Origin: Rhizomys pruinosus
Lineage: Eukaryota > Chordata > Mammalia > Rodentia > Spalacidae
DNA: 64,000 nucleotides
Assembly: GCA_009823505.1 (NCBI GenBank)
Contig: VZQC01000263.1
Coordinates: 317,330-381,329, forward strand
Direction: 5' to 3'
Both the position numbers and the translations under genes were made by a program. Shown one piece after another: positions 21,415-30,767 of this stretch (the first letter of the stretch is position 1; each line of letters begins with the position of its first letter). The notes under the pieces are model-generated. The model searched no databases. It was not told the DNA's origin and was given only the letters and a program-made list of their open reading frames with translations.

Positions 21415-22315
21415 AATTGTTGAGCTTTTCTAGTTTCATAGAACAGCTCTTAATCAAGTTTAGACACCCTCCTCCAACGCCCCCACCAAGCCTCATGTAT
21501 GCTGCCATACATGGTAAATCCTATCCAGTCAAGCATTTGTACTCCGATGTCTTTAAGTGCAAGGACTTAGACATGACTGGAGTCTAGTCAGCCCATTTAG
21601 AGAACATAAGTAAGGCATACCCTCCCTCACCCAGTAGCACTCGGTCTCCAGTAGTCCTCAGTCTAGGGCTCGCTCACCGCCCATTTTTCTCCTCCCCTCC
21701 CCTCTGGGCCCTTGTTTAATTGAGTTGGCATGGGTCCTGTGCTTGATGCCACTATTGCCACAAGTTCACATGTGCGAGCTTCCTGTGACCTAAAATCCTT
21801 TGCTTCCCTGTGTTTTTGAACCAGCCTTGGCTCTTACAGTCTTTCTGCCCTTCTTCAGAAATGGTCCCTGACCTGTGGGTAGAAGAGGGTTAATATGGGA
21901 GTCCCATCCAGGGACACACAGTCTCCAGTCTCTTATTTAAAAAAAAAAAAAAAAAAACTTGGCCAATATTGGCCTTCCATGTGCATCGAAGTCTGTTGTA
22001 TAAGGAAGCTTCTCTGGTGAGGATTGAGAGATGCTTTAATTTTCTCTACTTCTCACTCTGCTATGTTGCATGAGCCTTAGGTACAGAAGTTCAAGTATCC
22101 ATGTGTCACCCAGGACCATGCATCTCTCAGACTTATATTTTCTGTATCTGAGCAGTTGTGGAACCCTGCAGTAGCCTCCATCTGTTGCAATAAAAAGCTT
22201 CCTTGAGAAGGAGTAGTACATGGTATGTTTGTCTGTAAACGTAAGGGTCCATGTTTACTTTAGGGTAAAAAATTTCACTTGTTTAGAGATATGACAGAGC
22301 TAGGTTTTCTCTATG
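21415..22315 (-). mobile_element. L1 (Lx-like) 3' UTR
   Basis: A 0.9-kb antisense UTR: 'tcttaatcaagtttagacaccc', 'gtcaagcatttgtactcc', 'gtctagtcagcccatttagag', 'gggtcctgtgcttgatgcc', 'ggctcttacagtctttctgcc', 'aagcttctctggtgaggattgagag', 'ccatctgttgcaataaaaagc'. A run of 19 A (21940-21958) interrupts it. The 'aagcttc...gagag' part appears twice (22005-22035, 22195-22210), so it may be two overlapping copies. Confidence 0.75.
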
Positions 22316-22414
22316 AGCTAATAAGTACTTTTATGATATGATTACTGCATGTCAACATTTTACAGAATATACTTATGTATGAGTAAAAAGCTAAGTACAG
22401 AATATACAGTGAAG

Positions 22415-22768
22415 GTCACTGTATTAGTCACTTTTCTGTTGCTGTGAAAAAACCACCATGAGCAAGGGAACTTATAAAAGGAAGAGTTTATTTGAGCTTA
22501 CGATTGACGGTTCCAGGGAATCAGAGTCCACTGTGGCGGGAAGCATGGTGGCCAGGGCTGGAGCAACAAGCCGAGCACAGGAAGCAGAGAGTGACAGAGG
22601 CTGGAGACTGCAAGGCTTGTTAAACTCACTAAGTCTGCCCCCAATAATGTACTTCCTCCAGCACAGCCACGCCTTCTAAGACTTCCAAGAACAGTTCCAC
22701 CAACTGGAAACAAAATGTCTGAATACTTAAAGCCTATGGGGGACACTCATTCAAACCACCACAGTCAC
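22415..22768 (-). mobile_element. MaLR-type solo LTR with 5-bp target duplication
   Basis: A 344-bp element (22420-22763) starts TGTATTAGTCAC and ends ACCACCACA, that is TG...CA, and is flanked by GTCAC on both sides. Its antisense text ('cttataaaaggaagagtttatttgagcttacgattgac', 'ccactgtggcgggaagcatgg', 'gcacaggaagcagagag') matches the order of rodent MT/ORR1-like MaLR LTRs read in reverse. The 5-bp duplication agrees with the ERVL-MaLR class. No internal region is attached. Confidence 0.85.
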
Positions 22769-23029
22769 ATACAGATGGCCAGGCATAAAGGTAAAGATAT
22801 AAGTATAATTAAGACTATGTGCTCTGTAGTTTAACCACTTGTGTGATTTCAACACACTCTTGTTCAGTTTCTCTATAGAAGTACTTACCTCATAATACTG
22901 TTGAATTTACTGAATGAGATAACTTATGAGAAATTCTTAGTACTGTGCTGGGAACACATCAAGAACTCTAAAGTATTATTGAAAAGAAGACATGATAGTT
23001 GGAAAAAAATTCTAACTATCTAATTTTAA

Positions 23030-23171
23030 GTTTTTTGAGACAGTGACTTCCTGTAGCACCAGCTGGCCTGGAACTCTCTATGTAGACCAGGCTGCACTCA
23101 ATCTCACTGAGGCCGGTCTGCCTCTGCCTCTCAAGTCCTTTAATTAAAGGTGTGTGCCACAATGCACAGCT
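23030..23171 (-). mobile_element. B1 SINE, old
   Basis: A diverged antisense B1 ('gagacagtgacttcctgtagcaccagctggcctggaactc' to 'gtgtgccacaatgcacagc'). Confidence 0.85.
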
Positions 23172-23696
23172 GATTTAAGAAACTGTAAACCTCAATGTAA
23201 TTGTAACTTAACCTTAAAAGGAAGATAAAATTGTTTTTAGGTAAATGCAGCCCCAACATTCAGTAGTCCGTTGCCGATGTGGCCACTCAACAATGATCAG
23301 AACCTCAATTCTTTCTATCAATTTCCCTCTATCCATCTCTTTATACTCCAAACATCATTGCCAGCTTTTGTTAACCCTATTCACTGGAATTTGTATTTTT
23401 TTGCTAAGTATGCAATATAATATGACCACAAAGCATACTTGACAACCTTCTTACATGCATTGTATGAGTGTTAAAGTAGCTCCACAATTTCAGTCTAAAT
23501 TGATATTGTCAAAGTTTTTCTCCCAGACTGCTACTTATATTTCGTGTCTTAGTATAATGTACGTTTTCATTTGTCTGACTGTAAATTCACTTTATTTCTT
23601 CTTTTTGAAATGCCTGTTCATAATTGTGGAACATTTACTAATACATTATTTGCATTGTTCTTTTTATGATTTACTTTTTTAATTGTTTTGTTCTTG
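23172..23696. other. unassigned AT-rich sequence
   Basis: No element recognised. Confidence 0.5.
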
Positions 23697-23908
23697 TGGC
23701 TGGAAAGATGGTTCAGCTGTTAAGAGCACTGGCTGCTCTTGCAGAGGACTCAGGTTCTATTCCCAGAACCCATGTGGTAACTAACAACCATCCCTAGCTC
23801 CAGTTCCAAGGAATCCAACATCCTCATCTGACCTTCTTGGGCATTGAATGATACAGGTACACTTACATACATGCAGGCAATATACTCATGCACATAAAAT
23901 AAAAATAA
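23697..23908 (+). mobile_element. B3/B2-type SINE
   Basis: 'gatggttcagctgttaagagcactggctgctcttgcagagg', 'ctagctccagttccaagg', tail CATAAAATAAAAATAA. Confidence 0.88.
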
Positions 23909-23910
23909 GA

Positions 23911-24478
23911 ACTGTGGTGATGCACATAGCAAGCCAAAACTGGCTAAGTTTTAGAGAATAAGAGACTACAGAGTGTGTGTCCCTGAATAGGATGCATATA
24001 TTAAACCTCAGAGACCATTGCAGAAGAAGGAGTAGAAAGATTGTAAGAGCCAGGGTGGGTGCACAAACATAAGGAAAGAGAGGCAGTCAGGCCAATGGAA
24101 ACTTGCTCCTACGAACTTGCGGCAGTGGTGGCATGCAGCACAAAGCCCATGCTAATCCAGTCTGGCAAGGGCCCAGAGTGGAGTGAGGGGAAAGGGTGGC
24201 AAACCAGCCTTAGCCTAGGAACTGTTGGAGACTGATTCCCGCCGAATAAGAGAGAGTAGACCTTTCTTAAGATCTCTAGATAGATAGGCTGGCTAGAGTC
24301 AAGAGGATGAACTTGCATGGAAGGACAACTGGGGACAAATACTTGACCAGCTAGGACTTAACATGTATGGTGGAAAGCATGAGGTCTGATGGGGAGAGGA
24401 GTCTAAATTTGATTAAGCACTGTTGTATGAAATGTATGAAAGCTCAATAAAAAATATAAAAAGTAATAAATAAAAATA
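23911..24478 (+). mobile_element. L1 3' UTR and 3' end
   Basis: Sense-orientation UTR: 'agagaataagagactacag', 'gattgtaagagccagggtggg', 'cagcacaaagcccatg', 'ggtggaaagcatgaggtctgatgggg', then ATGAAATGTATGAAAG, AATAAA at about 24450 and an A-rich tail. Confidence 0.8.
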
Positions 24479-24526
24479 CTAAATTAGTTTTTAATTTGTT
24501 TTGTTCTCATCAGTTCCTAGGAGTTC

Positions 24527-24790
24527 TTTATATAATATTTTTTAATTTTTATTAATTATTTTTTATGTGTATGAGCGTACTGTCTGCATGTAGGTTGGTG
24601 CACCCATGTCATGCAATGCCACAGATGTCAGAAGAGGGTGTCAGATTTCCCTGGAAGTGGAGTTCTCCTGGAACTGGAGTTATAGACAGTTCTCAGCTGC
24701 CATGTGGGTGCTGGGGATCGAACCTGGATCCTCTGCAAGAGCAGTCAGTGCTCTTAACTGATGAGCTATCTCTCCAGCCCCTTTATATAA
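24527..24790 (-). mobile_element. B2 SINE with 9-bp target duplication
   Basis: TTTATATAA at 24527-24535 and 24782-24790 flanks an antisense B2 ending ATCTCTCCAGCCCC. It carries a version of the internal duplicated module. Confidence 0.92.
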
Positions 24791-25058
24791 ACTTAATGCC
24801 AGTTCTTTTATTGACTATATGTACTGCAGATCTCAGTTGCTCTGGGCCCTTTTTTTCTATGTTAGAGGTAACTTTTGATAAGGTCTCTAATTTTACTTCA
24901 TGATTCTTTTTCCTTACAATTATTTTAGTGTTCTGTTTAATGGATCTTTCCTTAACCTAAAAGCATGAAGACACTTCTAGATATTTGTTTCTGGGGGTAT
25001 TATAATATACCTTTCACATTTAGGATATTATACACTTATAAATTTAGAATTTGTTATT

Positions 25059-25294
25059 GGGCTGGAGACATGGCCTGGCAGTTAAGAGCACCGACTGCTC
25101 TTGCAGAAAACCCAGGTTTAATTCCCAGAACCCACATGACGGCTAAGAACTGTCTTTAAGCTGTGTGTGGTGGTGCATGCCTTTAATCCTAGAATTTGGG
25201 AGGCAGAGGCAGGCGGATCTTTGTGAGTTCAAGGCCAGCCTGGTCTACAGAGTGAATTCCAGGACAGCTGGGGCTACAGGGAGACCCGGTCTCA

Positions 25295-25326
<32 letters not shown>

Positions 25327-25330
25327 AAAA
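25059..25330 (+). mobile_element. B2 head fused to B1 (composite SINE or nested fragment)
   Basis: 25059-25159 is a B2 5' portion (GGCTGGAGACATGGCC through 'cacatgacggctaagaactgtctttaa') joined without tail to a full B1 (25160-25320) ending in (CAAAA)n. No duplication is seen around the B1, which argues for fusion rather than a separate insertion. Compare 26454-26688. Confidence 0.75.
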
Positions 25331-25645
25331 CCCTTACTATGTCTAGATAGACTGACTAGATTCCAATGTATGGTGAAAAGAATGAGGTCTGCAGGTGGGG
25401 GTAGGGAAGCGTGAATGGGTAAGGGGGCCTAAATTTGATTAAGAACTCTTTTTTATTGTTTTTTTTTTTTTGTCTTTTGAGCAGGGTCTCCTGTGCTCTG
25501 ACTTGTTCTTGACTCGCTATCGTTAGACCAGGATGCCTTGAAACTCACCAAAATCCGCCTGCCTCTCCCTCTGAAGTGCTAGGATTAAAGGTGTGTGCCA
25601 CCACACCCAGCAAGAACTGTTTTAAGAAATGTACGAAAACCCAAA
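25331..25645 (+). mobile_element. L1 3' end split by a B1
   Basis: 'tatggtgaaaagaatgaggtctgcaggtggggg' and 'cctaaatttgattaagaactct' stop at 25452. 'aagaactgttttaagaaatgtacgaaaaccc' resumes at 25612. This matches the uninterrupted copy at 24360-24450. Confidence 0.78.
25441..25623 (-). mobile_element. B1 SINE nested in L1 3' end
   Basis: AAGAACTCTTTT (25441-25452) and AAGAACTGTTTT (25612-25623) flank an antisense B1 (25453-25611). The B1 is later than the L1. Confidence 0.9.
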
Positions 25646-25649
25646 AAAA

Positions 25650-25830
25650 GTTTTTCTTTTTCTTTTCTTTCTTCTTTTTTTTTTTTTTTGTCTTTTTGAG
25701 ACAGGGTCGCCCTTTAGCCCAACTGGCCTGGAGCTCGCTATGTAGACCAGGCTGGCCTTGAACTCAGAGAGATCTTCCTGCCTCTCTCTCCCAAGTGCTG
25801 GGATTAAAGGCATGCACCACCATGCCCAGC
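25650..25830 (-). mobile_element. B1 SINE
   Basis: A long pyrimidine tract is followed by TTTTTGAGACAGGGTCGCCC, ending CACCACCATGCCCAGC. Confidence 0.93.
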
Positions 25831-25886
25831 TTAAAAGGCCTTTGTTAATACATAGAACTTTTTTTTTTAAGTCATCACAATGAAAC

Positions 25887-26131
25887 AGCTGGACAGATGG
25901 CTCGATGGTTAAGAACACTGGCTGTTCTTGCAGAAGACCTGGGTTTGAATCCCAGTACCCACATGGTGGCTAACAACCATCCATACTTCCAGTTCCAGGA
26001 ATCCAATGCCCTCTTCTGGTTTTGTGGGTACTACACTACACAGGTTCAAGAATAACACTCATACACAAAAAGTAAAAATAAATAAACAAATAAATAAATA
26101 CATAAATACATAAACAAATAATGAATAAAAT
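25887..26131 (+). mobile_element. B2/B3-type SINE with long A-rich tail
   Basis: 'agctggacagatggctcgatggttaagaacactgg', 'ggtggctaacaaccatcc', followed by about 75 bases of AAATA/AAACA repeats. Confidence 0.88.
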
Positions 26132-26453
26132 TTTGTCACAGTGCATATTCTCACTCAAAACAATAGTAGTTTCCTCACCAAGAAATACTAAACAATCTAA
26201 GATCTGCCTAATTCTTATCAGGTACTCTTTCTAATGCAACACACTGCATCCAGGCATAGTAACAAATTGAGTTGCATGACAGTTACTAATAATTTCAATG
26301 AATCAGTGATATGGCATAAAGCAGCAAAATCATGATGTCAGAGTCATTTCTGGATAATTTTATTAAAGAAATGGAAAGGGCTGGGGAAGTCTAGAAAGAA
26401 GAATTGTAAAACAGCAACTATATTCATTAAGGATCTGGATCTAGGGGCTGGAG
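26132..26453. other. unassigned sequence
   Basis: No element recognised. Confidence 0.5.
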
Positions 26454-26688
26454 AGAGTGCTCAATGGTTAAGAGCTCCAAATGCTCTTGCAGAGGACCCA
26501 GGTTCGATCCCCAGCAACCACCCCATCTTCAAGCTGGGCAGGATGGTGGACACCTTTACTCCTAGCACTCGGGAGGCAGAGGCAGGCCGATCTCTGTGAG
26601 TTCAAGGCCAGCCCAGTCTACATAGTGAGTTCCAGGCCAGCTGGAGCTACAGGGAGACTCTGTCTCAAAAAGACAAAAAAGAAAGAAT
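26454..26688 (+). mobile_element. B2 head fused to B1 (second composite)
   Basis: A 79-bp B2 head (GGGGCTGGAGAGAGTGCTC to 'gatccccagcaaccaccccatcttcaa') joins a full B1 at 26533. The junction words 'tcttcaagctg' here and 'tctttaagctg' at 25152 are alike, as expected if both derive from one composite family. Confidence 0.75.
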
Positions 26689-26692
26689 ATGG

Positions 26693-27040
26693 GTCTGGAG
26701 TTTTCTTTTTTGCTTGTATCTTTGCCTGGTTTGGGTACTAGAGTGATGCTGGCTGAGTAGAAGGAATTTGGGAGATTTCCCTCTGTTTCTATCGTTTTGA
26801 GTAACTTAAGTAATATTGATTGTAGGTCATCTTTAAATGTTTAATAGAATTCTTCCATAAATCCATCTAGGCCTGGGCTTTTTTTAGTTGGGAGGTTTTG
26901 TATTACTGTTTCAATTTCCTCATATGTTATGGGTCTTTTAAGCTGTTGATCTCTTCTTGGTTAAGCCTTGGTGATTGCCATGATTTCAGATATTCATCCA
27001 TTTCTTTTAGGTTTTCAAGTTTAATAGAGTATAGGTTTTT
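26693..27040 (-). pseudogene. L1 ORF2 fragment, part 1
   Basis: Antisense L1 ORF2 text equivalent to 1590-1930 of the first element. It starts at the LIPKPG-coding segment ('tatctttgcctggttt') and continues upstream. The RT catalytic region and 3' end are missing, so this is an internal fragment. Confidence 0.88.
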
Positions 27041-27585
27041 TGTTTGTTTCTTTCAAGGTGAGACAATCATTTGTTTATTGGACAGGCAGGGGGCAAGGTC
27101 ATTTAATGAGAGGAAACATCCAAATATGTGTAACTTGGTGTTACAAGGATCATTGCTCACAACAAAAAAACAGTCCTCAATACACATTGGAAATAGGCCA
27201 CATATGAACTGCAAAATTCTGTCGTGTCACTCGAAATAAGCAGCAAGTGCTTAGAAAACAATGATTAGAGACGATTCACAATTTGCATCTTCTGCACCTG
27301 AGCCATTAGTCAGTAGTATTTGGCTAGTTCTCTGGTTATTAAGAAGTGAATGTGTCCCTGCATTCTGGAGAATTTTCACAGTACACACCTCCTACTTTTC
27401 AATGTCACCCAAATCGTGTCCAATGCAGGTTTAACTTGCTCACATCACTACATTTTAGAACTACCCTAGGCAGTAATGGACTATTGCACAGTAAATACAA
27501 TTCTGTACTTAATACACTTTGCACTGCTACAATGCACCCAAATCTTTAGTCCTATAGTACCATACTTCAAGAAGTATAGGTTTTT
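27028..27585 (-). pseudogene. processed retrocopy of an mRNA 3' end, nested in L1
   Basis: AGTATAGGTTTTT occurs at 27028-27040 and 27573-27585 and brackets 532 bases foreign to L1. Read on the minus strand, the insert ends with AATAAA (complement at 27074-27079), about 20 bases of spacer and an A-rich tail (GAAACAAACA), i.e. a reverse-transcribed polyadenylated RNA. The L1 text before and after joins without loss. No long frame and no recognised protein, so it is probably a 3' UTR, 5'-truncated. I cannot name the parent gene. Confidence 0.85.
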
Positions 27586-27889
27586 AAAGTATCCCCATAC
27601 AATGCTCTGGATCTTTTTGTTGTCTGTCGTGATGTTTTCCTTTTCATCTCTAATTTTGTTGATTTGGAGTTGCTCTTTCTTTCTTTTGGTCAACTGGACT
27701 AAAGGTCTATCTTGTTTATCCTTTCAAAAACCCAGCTCTTGAACTCACTGATCCTTTGTATTGTTTTCTTTGTCTCTATTTCATTGATATCTGCTCTGAT
27801 TTTTGTTATTTCTTCTTGTCTGTTGGGTTTGGGATTCATTCGTTGTTGTCTTCAGCTGCAATGTTAAATCATTTATTTGTGCTCTTTCT
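27586..27889 (-). pseudogene. L1 ORF2 fragment, part 2
   Basis: It continues the ORF2 text interrupted at 27040 ('gatttggagttgctctttc', 'aactggactaaaggtct', 'ctctgatttttgttatttc'). Confidence 0.88.
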
Positions 27890-28094
27890 GGGTTTTTTTT
27901 TTTTTTTTTTTTTTNCAATCTAAGCAATGATCTAGATTTTTTTTGGTCTTTTTGAGACGGGGTCTCCCTGTAACTCCAGCCATCCTCAAACTCACTATGT
28001 AGACCAGGCTGGACTTGAACTCACAAAGATCCACCTGCCTCTGCCTCCCAAGTGCTAGAATTAAAGGCATGCGCCACCACGCTTGGCTCTTTCT
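27881..28094 (-). mobile_element. B1 SINE with a possible transduced 3' segment
   Basis: GCTCTTTCT at 27881-27889 and 28086-28094 is the target duplication in L1. Inside, from the left, are a T run with one N at 27915, a unique segment of about 21 bases (27916-27937), a second short T run, then antisense B1 to 28085. Two A-tracts around unique DNA suggest 3' flank carried along, but the N warns of assembly trouble. Confidence 0.85.
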
Positions 28095-28175
28095 CTTTTT
28101 TAATGTAGGCACTTAGAGCCATAAATTTCCATCTTAGGACTGCTTATAAAGTATACCAAAGGTTTTGTTGGCCTT
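28095..28175 (-). pseudogene. L1 ORF2 fragment, part 3
   Basis: 'taatgtaggcacttagagccataaatttcc' and 'ggactgcttataaag' continue the same L1. The text fades at about 28170. Confidence 0.82.
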
Positions 28176-29175
28176 CATTTGTGGATCCTAGCACCAAATC
28201 CTTATAAATAAGTCATGCTGGGTAATTTGTAACAAAGATAATGCCACATCGACTGATATTGCTATAGATATAGCTTGAGGTTCATGTCTCTATTTTCCTC
28301 CGTTCAAAGATTTATGAGAAAGAATAATTCTCTTTTTTTAAAGTACATTAAAATTTACATCAACTTGCTATGTAATCTAAGAATATAAAATTATATTTGT
28401 TTTTACCTGAATACAACTTTACTGCTAAACTCTGAATCCCTCTATGTGTTCTGGAAGTTAAAAAAGAAAAGAAAATTAAATTTAGAATAATAAAAATAAA
28501 AATAAATTTAGACTAACAATAATATAAAACAGCAAAATGAATCAGAAGAGAAAATCAAGTTCTTTTGAAAAAGACTTAAAGGGCTAACATCTGAAAATAT
28601 CAAGAAAATAGTATTAACAGCATTGTCGTCAAACGAGATGAAAGATAATTAAGTGAAAAACACATACTGATACACAAACAGAAAAGACTATATTAGAATC
28701 TATTTGAGCACCATTATTTTAGACATTTTGCTACAATCGTGAAAGCTGCTTATACTTGTGGTATCAGGTTCCTAATTTTTAGAGGGAAAAAGTGACCTAT
28801 GTGATCTCTCTTTTTTCAATCTTCAATCTTTTATTTGTATCCTCTTTGAGTTTTTTTTAACATATTTGTAATTGCTATTTTTGAAATCATTGTCTTGTCA
28901 TCAACTGAGCTGCTTTTCACAAGGACTCTTGTGATGGGTGCACTGAGTTCTGGAAGAGCCATGTTGTCTCCATTATTCTTGTTTATGCTTTTGCAATGAG
29001 ACCTAGGCATCAGGAGTTGTGTCATTGATGGTGTTTCTTGATATGGCTATCTAATCTCACGTTGGTTGAGTATGTTTTTCTTTACTGTCACTCCAATTTG
29101 CAGATTGTGGCCCAGCTGTGTGGTGGTTAGTGTTTAGTTTAGGGGCCATTCTATGTTGATGTGGGAATTGGGTAT
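28176..29175. other. unassigned; right half may be L1 upstream sequence
   Basis: 28176-28800 is A-rich with no element recognised. 28800-29170 (T-rich, 'gtgcactgagttctgg', 'gcatcaggagttgtgtcattgatgg') has the texture of antisense L1 5' region, but I cannot confirm it. Confidence 0.35.
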
Positions 29176-29441
29176 AAAAGGTGGTTCTGGGGCTAGAGAG
29201 ATAGCCTAGCGGTTAAGAGCACCAACTGCTCTTGCAGAGGACCCGGGTTCAATCCCCAGCACCCACATGGCGACTAAGAACCGTCTGTAACTCCAATTCC
29301 AGGAGAACTCCAGTTCCAGGAGAATCCAAGACCCTCTTCTGACCTCCCCGGCATTGCACGACACAGGTGCACAAACCTACATGCAGACAGTACACTCATA
29401 CACATACAAAAATAAATAAAAATTTTTTAAAAAGGTAGTCT
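29176..29441 (+). mobile_element. B2 SINE, long form
   Basis: A near-consensus head AGCGGTTAAGAGCACCAACTG and the internal duplicated module ('aactccaattccaggag', 'aactccagttccaggag'). Candidate imperfect flanks are AAAAGGTGGTTCT (29176) and AAAAGGTAGTCT (29430). Confidence 0.93.
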
Positions 29442-30096
29442 CACTTTAGCAAAGGATTGGTGCAGTTTCTAAGCCTGAGGTTCCAGGATAGACTCAAGAG
29501 TTTCCAGGATAGACTCAAGTGGTTCAGGGTTGACAGGATGGGCTGGGTGGCTGCTAGGTCAGTGGGTGGGTGGACAGGTCAGGGTTGACTTTTTATTGGA
29601 GGGATGAGAGTAATTCCAGGTTAGTGGTAACCAAGAAAATATGCAAATGTAACACTTGACTGGGTCTGCCTGGGCTGAGGCATAGCTGTACAAACTCAGC
29701 CATGCCTGTGAGTGTGAGGATACCAGCAAAGGCAGGCAAGGTTCTGTGGAACTGTCCAAGCTGGGCCCATGAGAAAACTGAATGATCCAAATGAGGCCTG
29801 GGAATGTAGTAGGATGGTGGAGGAGTGTCAGTGTTGAGAAACTCATAGGTCTCACATATACACTTGGGTGCATGATCCAGTTTAGGTCTGTAAGCATGGG
29901 AAAATGGACAGGAAATCATATATAGTCTCCATGAAGAGTGCAAAAATTAGAATAATTTTTATATGTGTGCAATACTTTGATAAAGTTTCATTTTAAAAAT
30001 CTAAATTATTCTATAATGCATAGATTTCATACTTCAGAAAAGGATCTCAACAGAATATTGCAATATAACATGATACAATATTTTGGGAAAGCTATG
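29442..30096. other. unassigned; short 21-bp direct repeat at its left end
   Basis: 'ttccaggatagactcaag' is present twice at 29481-29520. The rest is G-rich then AT-rich with no recognised element. Confidence 0.45.
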
Positions 30097-30368
30097 GGAT
30101 ATTGTCGGAGTTTCCTCATCATCTGATAGTCTTTAGTCATATGTGGCCAAAATCCACATGATCTTCTTCCCTCCTTGAACCAGGCCTGGCAATCCCACAG
30201 GACTGCGAGCTTCAAAGCTGTCTCCTGCCTGCAGGCCAACAGTCTCTAGGCTTAGCTCCGGCAAGGAGGGGGGAGGGCACCACGAGGGATTCATCAGATG
30301 GAATGGAAAGGCAATGAAAGACAAACAGACACTGACTAAGAGAAAGCCCAGGAGTAAAACTCTCTCTC

Positions 30369-30374
30369 TTTATT
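30369..30374 (-). terminator. polyadenylation signal of the solo LTR
   Basis: AATAAA on the minus strand, just downstream of the LTR TATA box. Confidence 0.6.
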
Positions 30375-30389
30375 CATGTCAGCAGTGTG

Positions 30390-30397
30390 CTTATATA
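30390..30397 (-). promoter_or_regulatory. TATA box of the solo LTR
   Basis: TATATAAG on the minus strand, in a sensible place for a U3 promoter. Activity is not shown by sequence. Confidence 0.6.
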
Positions 30398-30767
30398 CCA
30401 AAAGTTACTGCGCTCTGGGCAAGGAAGTGGAGGGCAGGTGGAAGGGAAGGGTAAGCCACCTTGGTTCATACTGGGGGGCTACAGAGCTCCTGTTTGTGCA
30501 ACTGGTAAACTAGAGGTGCAACATTTTGCTCAGCACCACAAGAGAAGGGGCCATCTGGTTCTGGAACTTTGTAGAGATAGGTAAGGAAAGAAAACACTGT
30601 AATATCCCAGACTGTCCAGAGCTACAGATAACTCACAGAGATATCAGATAACTCTCGGAGGTTTTATGGGACAAGTCTTACAAATCCTGCCTTGAACCAG
30701 GCAAAGTTTCATTCCTACAGGATATATACATATATATTCATGCATATACTCTTAATTCTTAAAAAAA

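Larger units (their letters stand above)
30097..30725 (-). mobile_element. solo LTR, ERVK-type, with 6-bp target duplication
   Basis: The element is 30103-30719 (617 bp): TGTCGGAG at the left and CATTCCTACA at the right, so TG...CA ends. It is flanked by perfect GGATAT at 30097-30102 and 30720-30725. A 6-bp duplication is the habit of class II (ERVK) elements. Read on the minus strand it has a TATATAAG box (complement at 30390-30397) and AATAAA (complement at 30369-30374) about 17 bases further on, giving a short R region. No gag, pol or env sequence adjoins it. The family name is not known to me. Confidence 0.9.

Noticed and set aside
30103..30719. A full provirus at this site.
   Set aside because: Only one LTR with its target duplication is present and no internal retroviral sequence adjoins it, so it is a solo LTR.
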